A stretch of 64,000 nt of DNA, from the NCBI GenBank assembly GCA_963932145.1, contig OZ010573.1, positions 24,826,260 to 24,890,259 of the forward strand. The letters are read 5' to 3'. This document shows positions 33,371 to 45,170 of the stretch, piece after piece (positions within the stretch are counted from its first letter, which is position 1; each line of letters starts with the position of its first letter). The notes beneath the pieces were generated by a model. The model did not search any database. It had not been told where the DNA came from and worked only from the letters and a program-made list of their open reading frames with translations. The DNA is from Acanthosepion lycidas (taxonomy: Eukaryota > Mollusca > Cephalopoda > Sepiida > Sepiidae). Position numbers and translations under genes: made by a program.

Positions 33371-34074
33371 GGTCGAAGGTTACTATGTCACCAATTTCAC
33401 GAACAAAAGCTTTACTCCACTCTAAAGTCAATCGTTCGAAATGTATTTTTGTGCAAATTCAGAAATCTTATTTTAGGACAATTTGATTTCAAGGAGGAAT
33501 TATATATATATATATTTTAAATCTCAAATCGAATTGGATGAATGACATTCGCTAAAGGGTTTACGGCCATAAGTACTTTTGCTTTAAAGGGTTGATAAGA
33601 CGTAGAAAACGAGGCAATCATTAGCTACAAATTACTATATTGACCAAAGATATACTCTAAAGTAAATCTTTAAAAATTAGGAAATCATCACTGGATTTAA
33701 ATTCAGTTCTAATACCGTTTGACATCAACGATGCATAAATTTATTAAAGACACCACTGGGGATCAAAGCTAATCTAGATATCAACAATAAGTTTTTGCTA
33801 GGTTACTCTACTAGTACTTATTTTAATTCTGAGGGTTTTGACGCTTGTAGTGCTAAGCCTGTGAGGCCAATTACCTCAAATACACTGAAATAGAAAAAAA
33901 ATCTCTTGCAATATATATTCATATAAAACATTTTAGGTTAATTTTATATAATAGAAGAAGACCTTAAAGACACAGAGAAAGAAAGTGAGAGAGGGAGAAA
34001 GAGAGAGAGAAAAAGAGAGGTAACGTTCATTACTGTGTCTTGAGAATCGATAACACTTACGATTTATTAGTTGG
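33371..34074. other. Spacer with a purine patch
   Basis: GAGAGAGGGAGAAAGAGAGA at 33985-34018. No gene seen. Confidence 0.4.
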
Positions 34075-34200
34075 TTGATTTTGTTTAGCTGCATATCAAC
34101 CACCATGGTTTATTTAGTGCCAAAATTTAAATATTTTGTACGTAATTTTATGCTTCCAACTACAGATATTTTGTACATACATTTACTCTGACAGTATAAA
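34075..34200 (+). repeat. Family B repeat, partial copy
   Basis: TTTTGTTTAGCTGCATATCA and TTTAGTGCCAAAATTTAAAT match the ends of the repeats at 13955-14395 and 58750-59165. Confidence 0.6.
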
Positions 34201-34500
34201 ATATAGATGAATAACGTCACCATTAGACTCATCCAAATCTCTCCGAATCGTTTGTGCAATCCTGAAATTGACACCCAAACCCTCTGAAATGTTCTTTTTG
34301 GAGCTTCCAGCACGAATGCCAAGCAATACAGCATGCTGTTCCCAAATTTCTGGCGTAATGGTGCTGTTTTTTTTCTTTCTCATAGACGGTGACTATGACT
34401 GGCTCTATTATGCTGCACAGTCGATAAAAGAAAAAGCAAACAACGTGCATGCGCGAAATTAAAAATATAAAATGGCGACAATTTACCCTGTTAATAATTA
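34201..34500 (-). pseudogene. Mariner-type transposase, N-terminal remnant
   Basis: The minus frame NSTITPEIWEQHAVLLGIRA, then GSSKKNISEGLGVNFRIAQT and IRRDLDESNGDV has the helix-turn-helix look of a mariner-like DNA-binding domain. Nucleotide blocks, including GCATGCGCGAAATTAAAAAT and ATAAAATGGCGACAATT, match the start of the larger copy at 63290-63965. Only the N-terminal portion and 5' flank remain. Confidence 0.6.
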
Positions 34501-34584
34501 TAAAAAAAATTCTCATGGAATCCGCCATGTTGGTTTTAACGGATATTTTTTAATACCGACTAAGCTAAACGACACCTTCTTCCC

Positions 34585-34945
34585 CTAGGTATCGTGTTCC
34601 TTCAGGGTGTAGTCAATCTTAGCTCTCCACAACATACTGTCTTTTGTATCTCTTAATAAATTTTAACTTTTTGTTTTCTCTCCTAAACCTTGTTCCACCA
34701 TCGATTTACTCAAGTTCACTAAGTAGGTTATAAGTTGTTTTCCTCTGTCGCTCTTGCCTTTAATATATATATTGTTTCAGATTATCTAGTCCCTCTTTCC
34801 TCATTATATTCCCTAGAAATTTCAACCGTCTCTTACAGATGTCAAATGTTAAAGTTTTCTTTTTGTTTCTATTTTTTTTTATAAAACTTCGCTGTTGATC
34901 ACATGTTCGGTTTATAGTATCCTCAGCACCCGTCTGTAGAAGAAT
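34585..34945 (-). mobile_element. LINE family A, 3' fragment
   Basis: Antisense tail CGTGTTCCTTCAGGGTGTAG, then the family blocks; minus frame RRLKFLGNIMRKEGLDNLK is well preserved. Confidence 0.75.
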
Positions 34946-35282
34946 ACCAACACAATAAAAATGCGTCACAAAACAGATTTTATTGTACGTTACAATATTT
35001 CTACGCTGGTTTGGAACTTCCACTCCTTCGTAGCTCTTCCCGTGTCTGGTGTTGATCGATGGTTAGCAAGATAATCTAGCAGGTTTTTTCCTTATTTCAA
35101 ACCTGTCTCACGACTAGAGCTCTCTGTGAGATTAATCTGAACTGAATACATATTTACTTTAGCCCCTTGTCGTATGTTGACTGCTCGCAGACTATTTTAA
35201 GCGTATTACATTCTATTCTCAGTTAGCTATCTCCTTTATAGCTTTTCTGTACCAAGCAATAAGGTATTCCATTCTATGTGGA

Positions 35283-35625
35283 TGTGCAGGTAGCGTAGCA
35301 GTTATCGGCGCGGGTGGTGGACTTCAAATTCCATGCTCGTCTGTTGCTTTCATTTTTGTAGTAATGTCTTTGCTATTAAAATAAATGGCAATGACATTAC
35401 TACCATGTGTGAAAGAAAATAGTAGAGTAGATTGGGTTATCTAGCCTTGGTTGTTAGCCAATATAAAAAAAATGACAACTGTGAATTCAAAACTGTGGAG
35501 AAGGCATCGGGAAACCGCTTCCCTATCTTTCCCAAGAAGTCATTGCAATACGTAGATAATAAAGAAAAATGAGTCTGTGGAAAGACATGATTGTCATCAT
35601 CCTGAAGAGACAGGGCATTAAAAGA
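35283..35625 (+). repeat. Full SINE with LINE-A tail
   Basis: Head AGGTAGCGTAGCAGTTATCG with ACTTCAAATTCC as B box, then body AAAATAGTAGAGTAGATTGG, CTTGGTTGTTAGCC, GGGAAACCGCTTCCCTATC, AGTCATTGCAATACGTAGAT, then CATGATTGTCATCATCCTGA and AGAGACAGGGCATTAAAAGA, which mirrors the LINE family A end. Suggests mobilisation by that LINE. Confidence 0.7.
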
Positions 35626-35974
35626 ATTTTTTTTTTGTAATTCAGTTTAATTCGATCATTTTTAATCACCGATATCTTTTACAACATTTTCACGGTCAAT
35701 CCTTGTAATTACAAAACACATTTTAATCTGGCAGATGGCCTCAAAAGTTGTGCGTCAGTAGAAAACACAATCGCCACCATATTCTTTAAATTGCATTGTG
35801 TAGTACGATTTACTAAACTTACATTAGTATATCACAAACCGCACCGAAATATTGTATTGTATTTTAATCTACCTAATTGAGGAAAACACGCTTGTCTTAA
35901 ATATTAACCGAAATCTTATCACCGATCTTTAGTACCTGCTTCAAAATACATATTTTAACCAATTTCAACCTCCT

Positions 35975-36330
35975 TTTATGTACCATGTCTCTTCAGGACG
36001 TGGGTGATTATGGCCCTCCACAATTTACTTTCTTTTGTAGATCTTTTTGTCTTTTTTGCTATTCCTTCTAATCCATGTTCTGCCATCCATTAACACAAAC
36101 TCGTTAGGTAGGTTATTCGCTGCTTTCCTTTGTCCATCTTGACTCCAATATCCTGCGACAGGCAAATTCTCCAAGGTCTCTTTCCTCATTATATACCCTA
36201 GATATTTCAACTGTCTTTTTCTAAGAAATTCTAAGTGGAAGTGTCGTTTTGGTTGCCATTTACCTTAAAGCTTTCTCGTTACTCACATGGTATTCTCAGA
36301 GTCCCTTTATAGAATCACATTTCAACCACG
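35975..36330 (-). mobile_element. LINE family A, 3' fragment
   Basis: Antisense tail GTCTCTTCAGGACGTGGGTG and minus frame KYLGYIMRKETLENLPVAGY, then DGRTWIRRN. Decayed. Confidence 0.75.
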
Positions 36331-36603
36331 AAACCGTTCCACATAGAGGACAAAACCAATACATTGTGTTCTCTATTACTGTGGCTTTATACCAGAGTAA
36401 GGTAAGTAAATATCTCCACTACTGTAACTGAACTAACGCAAGAAACAAAGGATTTTAAAATGTTATTTAAAAAGTACGCTCTCTGATTTACACGTTAGTC
36501 TCACAAGCTATTGTCCGTGGGTTTGTTTTTCATTAGGTGTTCCATGATTCCAAAAGTAGTCTCCTTAAAAGCCTGCTACACTTAATTTTGAATTTACATT
36601 GTG

Positions 36604-36606
<3 letters not shown>
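36331..36606. other. Spacer, nothing recognised
   Basis: No gene or repeat match. Confidence 0.4.

Positions 36607-36607
<1 letters not shown>

Positions 36608-36652
<45 letters not shown>
36608..36652. repeat. (TA)n microsatellite
   Basis: About 45 bp of TA. Confidence 0.95.
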
Positions 36653-36653
<1 letters not shown>

Positions 36654-36754
36654 CAAATTGTTCAGTGTAAACGAACTCTATATTAAACAGACAAATATAA
36701 AATAGCTAACTGAAACCAATATCATATTTGTCTTCTTCAAAATACTCTAGCTGT

Positions 36755-37145
36755 GATCTCGTACACTTAGCCTAGATTCCTTTCATCTTTACAAAACAAT
36801 TTGAAAAGTTCTCTTTAGCGATATCCATCGGTTGTCTCATCACGTTTTCCTCAATCTCGTTAACTGCGGTTTTCGCTTTGGCACAATCCAGAATTCGTAG
36901 GGAACCAAATATTGTTTATGGTGGATACGCGATATTCTTCCAAAACAAATCCTGAAAAATATTTTGCCGCCATACTCGCTTGTGTAATTGTGAATGCTAC
37001 GGATTCACAGTACAAAATCTCACTCAGTGGTGTCTCACTACCGATTGAATAACCTCAAAGAAGTACTTCTGTTTTCGCATGCTCGGAAAGATATCCTCGG
37101 ATTGATTGTAAATCAAGGCTTCGTAACCGATTCTTGAGATATTCA
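36755..37145 (-). pseudogene. Coding-like relic of unknown origin
   Basis: Minus frame: KNRLRSLDLQSIRGYLSEH, one TGA, then GYSIGSETPLSEILYCESV, ASMAAKYFSGFVLEEYRV and INNIWFPTNS. A frameshift follows and the relic continues AKTAVNEIEENVMRQPMDIA and KENFSNCFVKMKGI to a stop. Protein-like composition across two frames suggests one decayed gene. The end is reminiscent of mariner-like transposase C termini (an alternating Ile-Glu helix then FxxCF), but I cannot name the N-terminal part. Confidence 0.45.
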
Positions 37146-38702
37146 AAATGATTGAATGCTTTTTTTCCTGACAGATGTATTTATGAATACAATCGGAGAG
37201 GGTACTTTTATGGAATCATAAAATTGGATTTACGATTTAATGATTTAATACCCAGCTCCATGTCATAGAAGTTTCTTCAGAAAGACAAAATCATTTTCCT
37301 TTCGAGTGGTCAGATTAGACTCATACACGCTGTACACCGTGAGGAAAGAGGGATAAGCGCAGACATACATACGAAGTGTTCGCTGGAAGTATCACGGTTG
37401 GATTGTGAAGTGTCACAAAATATAATCTCATAAATCAATTTGCTTTTTCATTCAAATTAGCATTTGTATTCATCTGCATATTTGCTTATAGATTTGTCAC
37501 CAGTAATACCAAAACCCATGGGTTTATCTGTCGCCAGTCAGTGTCATATGTACGTATCATTTGCATTCTTTTTTTCTGGTGTATTCATATCTCTATATCT
37601 ATTTTATTAAAAGAAAGATATAAAGCCTGAATATAGTGTTCTTATCAATTGTTGTACCAGTTCACCGATGTTTGCGTATAGTATTACTTCGCTTGATTTA
37701 TGAGTTACATCCTTTCAAGGGGACTATTTTTCTGATGCTTCAATCCCATTTATGGATACAAACTTTATGAAAATGTGTACACATGGCAAACAGCGAATTA
37801 TAATATTTTCTGCTTGATTTTTAAGATGAAGAATTGTCAACATACTTCGATTTGTTTATTCGAAGTATCCTTCTCATCTTTGGTTGTTAAAGATGTTATT
37901 ATAGAGACAACGTTTTGACGAAGTGCCATTTAGCCATTTTCATGTGAAATCCATATAGCGTGATTACGCAGGAATAAGAAAGCGCCTTACAAGGAAATAT
38001 AACACAATAATCAATGAATACAAAATATTCCATAAAATCCCAAACAATGGACACTTGGAAATGACTAGAAGCTACTTGTCCGAAACGTCGAATCCATAAT
38101 ATTCAAGATAATTATAATAGTTCGAATAAGCCGAAGTTTAAATACATTCTTTTGTGTTCACTGAATGTACTCTCATTTCTTACAGAAGTAAGAACACAGA
38201 ATGAAGAACACAACACGTACCTATCCAATAAACGAGGAGGTGTACGCTTATTAAAGTTTGGTAAATTAAGAGGCAGCCCCACACTTTATTTGACCCTCTT
38301 TCGTTTACTGACAAGGTAAAAGTAAGTTAAGTTTAATAAATACTTGACTAACATGCCGTGAATTGTTAGTTTCGCCGATCAGTTGAGATGGAGTAATGCT
38401 TAAAAGCTTGTCTCAATTACGATTTAGTGCGGTTGACACTCACTGGGCGCTACATACCTACAGCCTTGTACCACATCTAACTACGCTTAATAAATCACTA
38501 GTTTCGTCGATCAGTGCTGTTGTAGTGAGTTCATTCCTTAAGGGATTCCTCACACTTGCACCCAATACCAGATTAAAGCATGTCTAAGGCCTCTGGCGGC
38601 TAGTTGTTCCCCAGTGATTAAGTGACAAGCTATTTCATTTGACTATACTGAATCAAAACATAATAAAAATCATCTGTTTAAAAATGGGTTCAATCAATAT
38701 AC
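37146..38702. other. Long stretch without assigned gene
   Basis: At 37840-38110 a sequence pair (ACGTTTTGACGAAGTGCCAT and CCGAAACGTCGAATCC) has the look of Penelope-type ends. 38350-38560 contains two related segments, TTAGTTTCGCCGATCAGT and CTAGTTTCGTCGATCAGT. No coding exon recognised. Confidence 0.35.
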
Positions 38703-38703
38703 C

Positions 38704-38935
38704 ATATATATATATATATATATATATATGGGAAAATGTATGACAAAGTGGAAAAGTTTACATGTGACGCGTTTTGTCCTTCAGGACTTTATTGGATAAA
38801 TTTGTTATATTGGAACGACTACACATGCGCACGAACGTGGGATGCTGGGAATTTTAGAATTTTTTATATATCTCGCCGATTTCACTCTTCTTCTTTAAGT
38901 ATTTCACCCCAAGCAAGACTGGAGTGCCACTAGCA
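38704..38935. repeat. (TA)n plus GACGCGTTTTGTCC repeat
   Basis: After 26 bp of TA comes ATGTATGACAAAGTGGAAAA, GACGCGTTTTGTCCTTCAGG, then ACTACACATGCGCACGAACG. The same unit occurs at 49015-49195. Confidence 0.7.
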
Positions 38936-40480
38936 CGCAGGGGGGGGGTTACAGAGAATGAAAGTGTGAGAAAAACTGTGTATAGGGGGATTGAGGAAAA
39001 GATAAAATATGAACGGAGTTTAAGTCAACAGAAGCCGACAGTTGATGCTGCATTTATATTTTTGAAAATTGTAGTTATCAGGGAAGCAAGTAAAAGGAAG
39101 GGAGTTCCACAATCAGGAAGTGCGAGTAAAGAAACTGCTGGAGTAAAAGTGGCGATTACATTTAACTATTTCAAAAGTCAATGGGTGGGACCTAGATGCC
39201 AATCTAGTAGAACGCTAAAATTCTTGTAGACGGGGCACCAGGAAAAAAAGTTCGTCAGAGCAGTTGCCATGAAAATATTTATAGAAGAACAGATGGAAGC
39301 CACATCACGTCTTTGAGAAAGTCATTAAAGTCGAGATGCCAGATGAGGATCAATTACATTGCAGATTCTTCTTTGGATTTTGAGGATAACCTCGAGATGA
39401 ACAGCTGGGGCACCAGACCAGATATGGCAACAGTATTCAGTGCACGGACTAATAGTAGATTTGTAGATGTGTAAGATGGACTGACGAGAAAAACCTGTCA
39501 CGACACAGAGAACCCTCTTTCATTACAGTAAATACAGCTATTGATTCAATGTAGTTATTCCATCTCAAGTCAGTCGAAAACATGAGGCCAAGAAGGTGCA
39601 GTGAGACACTCACCCGGAGTCGAACATCAACCATGTTGATGGTAGGCAGGGAAGTTTCTCTGTGGTGGTTAACCGAGAACAGTTTTGTTTCGGAGGCATT
39701 AAAAGCCATTTCTTGCTCCAGTTAATAAACTGACTGGAGGCCCTTTTCAAGAGCACGGGCCTGCCGGATTTACTATTGTGACAGGACCAAATCGTAGTAG
39801 CGTCTGCATAGATGCCTACTTGAGAATTGATGACATCAGGAAGATCATTGATGAAGATCAGAAACAGTGTAGGACCCAGGATAGAGCGTTTGGGGAACAT
39901 CCACGTTTGTATAAACGGATCTGGAAGATAGCCCTTTCAGAAGGACTTTCATTTCACGATTTGATAGGAATGATTGGATTAAATCAAATAATCGTCTTTT
40001 GAAGCTTACGTGGAAAACCAGCATGCCAAACTATCAAACGCCTTCGAGTTATCTAGAGCCACAGTTCGAGTTTAGCCGTTATTACCAAGAGCTTTATATA
40101 CATATTCAGTTAATGGCCGTAACCACATCAGCGGTAGATCAAGCAAAACGGAATCCATATTGTTTTTCAGAGAGTAGATCGTGAGAATTAAGATGTTTAA
40201 CGACTTCAGCATTGATTAAAGCCTCGAAGACTTTGTCCAAAAGCTGTAGGAGACTGATAGGCCGGTAGTCAGAGTAGTCAGAAGGTTTTCCAGAGTTCTT
40301 AAAAACAAGGACAAGAAAACGACTTCCAGCAAGCTGAAAATCAGGAAGCAGTGCGGAAATAGTTGTATAGTTTGGAGAGAACTGGAGCCAACTCGGGTGC
40401 ACATTTCATTAGGACGTCGTCTAGTATCCCGTCATCTCCACTTGTCTTATGGGAGTCTAATTTAGAAATGATATCTGAGG
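38936..40480 (-). mobile_element. Jockey/CR1-type LINE, 5'-truncated and decayed
   Basis: Minus-strand blocks in order: FKNSGKPSDYSDYRPISLLQ, VFEALINAEVVKHLNSHDLL, SEKQYGFRFA, then after a break ALDNSKAFD (motif A, catalytic Asp kept), SILGPTLFLIFINDLPDVIN, VGIYADATTIWSC, then FINWSKKWLL, FNASETKLFSVNHHR, RLLGLMFSTDLRWNNYIESI and ILHIYKSTISPCTEYC. The catalytic YADD box reads YADA at 39799-39810. Several frameshifts. The N-terminal endonuclease is absent. Confidence 0.85.
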
Positions 40481-41009
40481 CCAGCGACGTGGTTATGCAC
40501 ATATCACTCAGAGTCTTTTTATTTTAATTTTCATCGCTTTTGTTAGTAGGTATAATGTGATAATAGAATATCTACCAGGAATGTGAAATTTTAAGTTTCC
40601 ATGAATAATAATTAATTTTGATAGTATAATTATAGTTTAGATATTTGGAGGAAAAAAAGAGGGATTCAGTTTTAAAGTGACACCAGGAGAATATGGTTGA
40701 AATAACAGAACAAGGGTTGAGATGTTATGAAATGAACCAATCAAAATTCTTTTCTTGGGGCCTCAAAAAACTTATTCCACTGTCCCTACCAATTTTCAAA
40801 ACAATTTGCAGAATCCTTTACCGATACTGCTACCGGCTATCTCGTCACACTCTTAATCTAGTAACATTTTTAAATCTACTTCTTTTAAAAAGTGATTTTT
40901 AGATTTGAGAGAAATAGAAACGACAGGGTGCCAAATGTTGATGATAGTGGAATTGAAAGATCTGGGTGATTTGCTATTTTCTCCAAACTCTTACATTAGA
41001 CGTGCATTA
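40481..41009. other. Spacer next to the LINE
   Basis: 40510-40600 (GAGTCTTTTTATTTTAATTT, GTTAGTAGGTATAATGTG) matches 49195-49280. The rest is not assigned. Confidence 0.4.
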
Positions 41010-41290
41010 ACATTCGCGGCCCATGCCTGGTAGGGTTATCATCTGTCAGTTGCGTCTTTGTCTTCGGGCATTACTGAGAGGTGCCCGGTCCCGGGGAACA
41101 GCTGCCCGCGGCTGTACCCACCACCCACATTGCAGTACAGAGTGGGGATCGGTAGTCATACTAATACCAGCGCAACCAACGGTTGCGGGGGCTGGGAAAT
41201 TTTTGTCCCTGACCCTGTTGTACAGCTCGTGTTCCTGACATTAAACCCGACCTTGTATCACATCGCATCTCAGTGGAGAGACTGCGTAAA
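41010..41290. other. GC-rich island of unknown nature
   Basis: Clearly more GC-rich than the surroundings (for example GAGGTGCCCGGTCCCGGGGA, GCGGCTGTACCCACCACCCA). Two overlapping plus frames span it: one Arg/Leu-rich, the other with GNSCPRLYPPPTLQYRVGIG and GGWEIFVPDPVVQLVFLTLN. No match I can name; could be an exon, a SINE or a satellite piece. Confidence 0.35.
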
Positions 41291-41456
41291 TACTACCATT
41301 ACATTAGACGTCATTGTGAATGCAACAATCACACTACACAGACACGCTCAGTGAATTTTAACTGCTAGCAGTCTAACCCTTGGGTGGGTCTGTTCACTAC
41401 ATACCAATCAGCATTACGTAAATGTGTATGGAAAAAGCAAATTGAGTTTAGATTCC

Positions 41457-41458
<2 letters not shown>

Positions 41459-41541
<83 letters not shown>

Positions 41542-41547
41542 CATGTG

Positions 41548-41578
<31 letters not shown>

Positions 41579-41586
41579 GTGTGTGT
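41459..41586. repeat. (GT)n/(TA)n/(GTAT)n compound microsatellite
   Basis: GT to 41486, TA to about 41535, then GTAT/GTGT units. Five open frames here are artefacts. Confidence 0.95.
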
Positions 41587-42547
41587 TCTGTAATGTTGCC
41601 GCATCTTGTTATGGAGATACACGTGCGCCTCTTCTTATACACACCACGTCTGATTTTTGCATCTGTGTGTCTAGGAAAATAGTCCGAATAAACTACACCC
41701 GACTATGAAAACAACTTGTTTAAGATAACTACATATACGAAGACAAAAAAAAAAGAAGAAAAGACTTAGCCCAGTAAATATCCTATAATGAAAGAAATGA
41801 AATCATTTCTGGACCTGTTTTGTAGATGACGTGTTTTGTTATAACTGTTCAGTGTTCGATACCAGTTACGTTACAGGGATTTAGAATGGTGATATTCATT
41901 ACATAATCATAGGCCCGTCTCCATTTCGAAGATTAGGACAACGCAATTATTTTATCCCTTTTCGTTGTAGTCCTGTTTACAGCTATATTTCCTTAATATA
42001 AATTTTTATGTAAATACAGGTACACCAAAGATTTTCCCGTACCATTTGGTTACAGAACCATGTCGGATTATTTGTTTTGCTGGAGCAACTGGAATCCCGT
42101 TAAAACAATTCAATAACGTATCTCTGAGTTAAAAATTATTCATCTCTCGTGCCTCTACAGTATTATCGACTATTAAAAACTTATATTAAATGCGCCACAC
42201 CCAACACTATTATTATCACTCGGGGAATTACTCTGGCAGTTGCATGGAATTCAAATACTGGTACGGATTAAAATATTCAGTGAAACACCAGTTGCTAGCA
42301 AATGTATGGCGTGTATATATTTCTGTAATTTATAAGATTTTAAAAGTATATAAACATACAGAATGCAGTCAATATATAAAACATGAGCTCTTATTTCCAT
42401 CTGTTTTGTACGGGTCTTTACGGACTCTAGAGAAATTTGGAAAGCTTTGAGCAGGTCGAATTCGTTACTCTAGCAACGGTCTAGGAAGCTAATCATCATT
42501 TTCCTTTTATTCTTGTGTATTTACAAATCCCATGAGATATATTCGAT

Positions 42548-42548
<1 letters not shown>
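41587..42548. other. Spacer, nothing recognised
   Basis: An 86-residue open frame at 42190-42450 is not recognised and has no splice or codon support. Confidence 0.4.

Positions 42549-42550
<2 letters not shown>

Positions 42551-42636
<86 letters not shown>
42551..42636. repeat. (TA)n/(GT)n/(GTAT)n microsatellite
   Basis: TA to 42606, then GT and GTAT units. Confidence 0.95.
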
Positions 42637-43734
42637 TTCTATATTTACTGAATAATCGTGATGTAAAAAAGCAAATTGTAAATGAGAATTGAAGTAGAAC
42701 GATTGGGTTGTTGCTTAATCCAAGAAAAGAAAACCTTGAAAATCAGCGTTTGCAATATTAGTTTTTAGCTCTTCTTGAAAACCAAACAATGGTACATACG
42801 TAACTATCTCATCTATCAAGTCTTCTTTGAATGAATCAAATTTAGATTTCTAACCTTAGTTCTGTGGGGCATTGTCACAGAATTATTACCGCGGGGTTTT
42901 CAAACACTACATTTAAATTATTATAGGTATAACATTTACTTCTTTAATTTTTTTGTTATATATTACCTCGTGTTCTTTCTGGTTTTTATAGGATAAATAA
43001 AAAAAAAATAAAATTATTTAAAAAGTCGAATTTAAAGTTCAATAAGAAAAATGAATGTCTAACATTCAAAAATTCAAATATCATAATAGGTTTCATTTTA
43101 TTTTCAGTAAACAAATAAAACTGCTTGCAATTTATACAACTATTAAGACTAAAACTAGAAACTCCTAGTAGTTACTTATTCAGAACGCTACTTGACAAAT
43201 CTCAAAAATTTGTCTTGCTACTTATTAAAGCAAACCGTTGTGTAAGATGTGCAAATATCGCACAGTACTAATGGAGGGTGAAAAGAACGTGATCCACCAT
43301 TGCACACCCAGAAATGGGCATTATACTTATCTACGCAAGTCAGGAATTTACTTTTGATCTTACCGGCTGTGCTTCAAATTTCAGGAAAGATAGAATGTCT
43401 ATAAAGCTAGAAGTCTATTTGATTTACAGGTAAGATTTGAAATGAAAAGGCAATAGAGTGAAGAAGGATATTGAAATGTGCACGAGGGCGAAGAGGTAAG
43501 CAGTTTCCCTGCCCTTGTCAAGGTTGACAATAAATGCAATAGCTTCCTACTGCTGCAACTGCTCGGGTGTACATGCCTATTTTCATTTTTGTCAATCGTG
43601 GTGCTATGTAAGCGCTGAGAACCTTATCAGAATGATGGGATATGACTGAAAATAAGCCACCCCACTTGGAATTCGAATTCTGTTCACCGATTTTGTTTTT
43701 TTCATACTAATAATAAAGAAACAAATATAAAGGA
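42637..43734. other. Spacer with possible SINE remnant
   Basis: 43490-43690 contains GAATTCGAATTC-type B-box sequence on the minus strand and CATTTTTGTCAATCG-like body; weak. Nothing else seen. Confidence 0.3.
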
Positions 43735-43782
43735 AAAGAAAAGAAAAAGAGAAAAAGAAAAGAAAGAGAGAGAGAGAGAGTA
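43735..43782. repeat. Purine (GAAA/GA) tract
   Basis: AAAAGAAAAGAAAAAGAGAA then GAGAGAGAGAG. Confidence 0.85.
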
Positions 43783-44454
43783 AGGAACTTAGGATAGTAC
43801 TCAGTTTGGCCCGAAACTAGACCGCTCATAGTTGCACCTTGGCTGGAGTCTGATAGTGATATTAATTCATACTAGAAATAACCATGAAAGTTTCACAGTT
43901 TTCTGTTTCAAATTTCTAATGGATCTTAACTCTTCAGTTAATGATAAATAAGCTCATAGCGAGTTCTACGACAATAAAATATCCGTAGCAACTCGCCTAT
44001 TGCATTATTAAATATTTGAGCTTAACAATTTAAAGAAAATAATGCAATAACAATCAAATATGAATTCTGATCGCGATTTAAAAAAGTAAATGGATACAAA
44101 TGAAAAGATTTGAAATTGACAACTTTCTCTATTTCACTAAGACTTTAAACACTAATGTCTTCCCTTCTTTACTTAATGTTTTCACTGATACCAAGTTGCG
44201 TCTCTGGTATGCCTTTTCTATACATCAAAACGGAATAGTTCATTATTAATAAGGCATTTGCAGGGCGTAAAATGAAAAGGCAAGCAGAATTAAAATAATA
44301 TTAGCTTAGTACAGAACAAGGTCACATCTGATAGGGGTATTCGAATGCTGATTTTTAAGAAAACAGTCTTACTTCCGAAATAGAAATAAAGAGAAATCTT
44401 GTTGCAATGGGTTCGAACCTCGCACTGACGAGAAATACGAAACAGTTTTAACTA
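43783..44454. other. Spacer with a B-box-like element
   Basis: GGGTTCGAACCTCGCACTGA at 44409-44428 fits a polymerase III B box, but no complete tRNA-like head is visible. Confidence 0.35.
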
Positions 44455-44526
44455 TTAGGTTGGTGCAAAAATAATGTCGGTTTTTGACGTATTTTTTATT
44501 TATTTTTTTTTTTTGCACCAACCTAA
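44455..44526. mobile_element. Mariner MITE (72 bp)
   Basis: Ends TTAGGTTGGTGCAAAAATAA and TTTTGCACCAACCTAA, flanked by TA (44453-44454, 44527-44528). Interior partly lost to a T-run. Confidence 0.9.
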
Positions 44527-44529
44527 TAC

Positions 44530-45170
44530 GATAGACAATGCGTAAGTTTAAGAGTGAAGGGAAAAGAGAAACGAATGTAGTATAGAAAAAAGAAAAGGGA
44601 GAGCGAGAGAGTGAGTGAGTGAGAGAGAGGGAGTAAGGACGAAAGAGTGTGGAGTGAAAGAAAAGAAAATATTTGAATTAAAAGGAAAATCGGCACTGTG
44701 CTCAGAAAGAGGCAAAGTAGCATGATAGAACGTTGGGAAGAGAGAGAGGAGGGAATAAAAGCAAAAAAGTGTTGGAAGAGGGAGAAAGAGAACAAAAATA
44801 ATGTGCCGCATAATAGAAGAGAGAAAGAGTGGGCGAAAGAGAAGAAAAAATGTGAAAAATGGTTGAATAAAACGTGAGAGAAACGACATTTAAGAAAAGG
44901 AGGAAGATCAGAGAGAGCGGAAGAAAAAAACGAGTAAAGAACAGAAGGAAAAGAAAATGAATGAGTTAAAAGGAAACGTGGAAAGCAGCATCCGAGAAAA
45001 AAAGTGAATATTTAGAAAGTGTAACTTAGTCTGTCACAAAAAGAAATTCCAAAGAGGAAAATGAAAAGAAAAAAAATGTAAAAAAGACAGGTAGAAACAA
45101 CGAATGAATAATTAAGAGAGAATGCAAAAATTACAAAAAAAAAAAAAGGCTTCGAAAAAAAAAAAATCAC
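44530..45170. repeat. 640-bp purine-rich tract
   Basis: Plus strand is almost all A/G (GAGAGAGTGAGTGAGTGAGA, AAAGAGAACAAAA, GAAAGGAGGAAGA-like). It starts directly at the right end of the MITE. Phe/Ser/Leu open frames on the minus strand are artefacts. Confidence 0.85.

Noticed and set aside
43384-43430. 47-nt exon-like segment between TTTCAG and ACAG|GTAAG
   Set aside because: Too short, no coding support, and such pairs arise by chance in 64 kb.
44523-44889. Phe/Ser/Leu-rich minus frames resembling membrane proteins
   Set aside because: Antisense of a nearly pure purine tract; low-complexity artefact.
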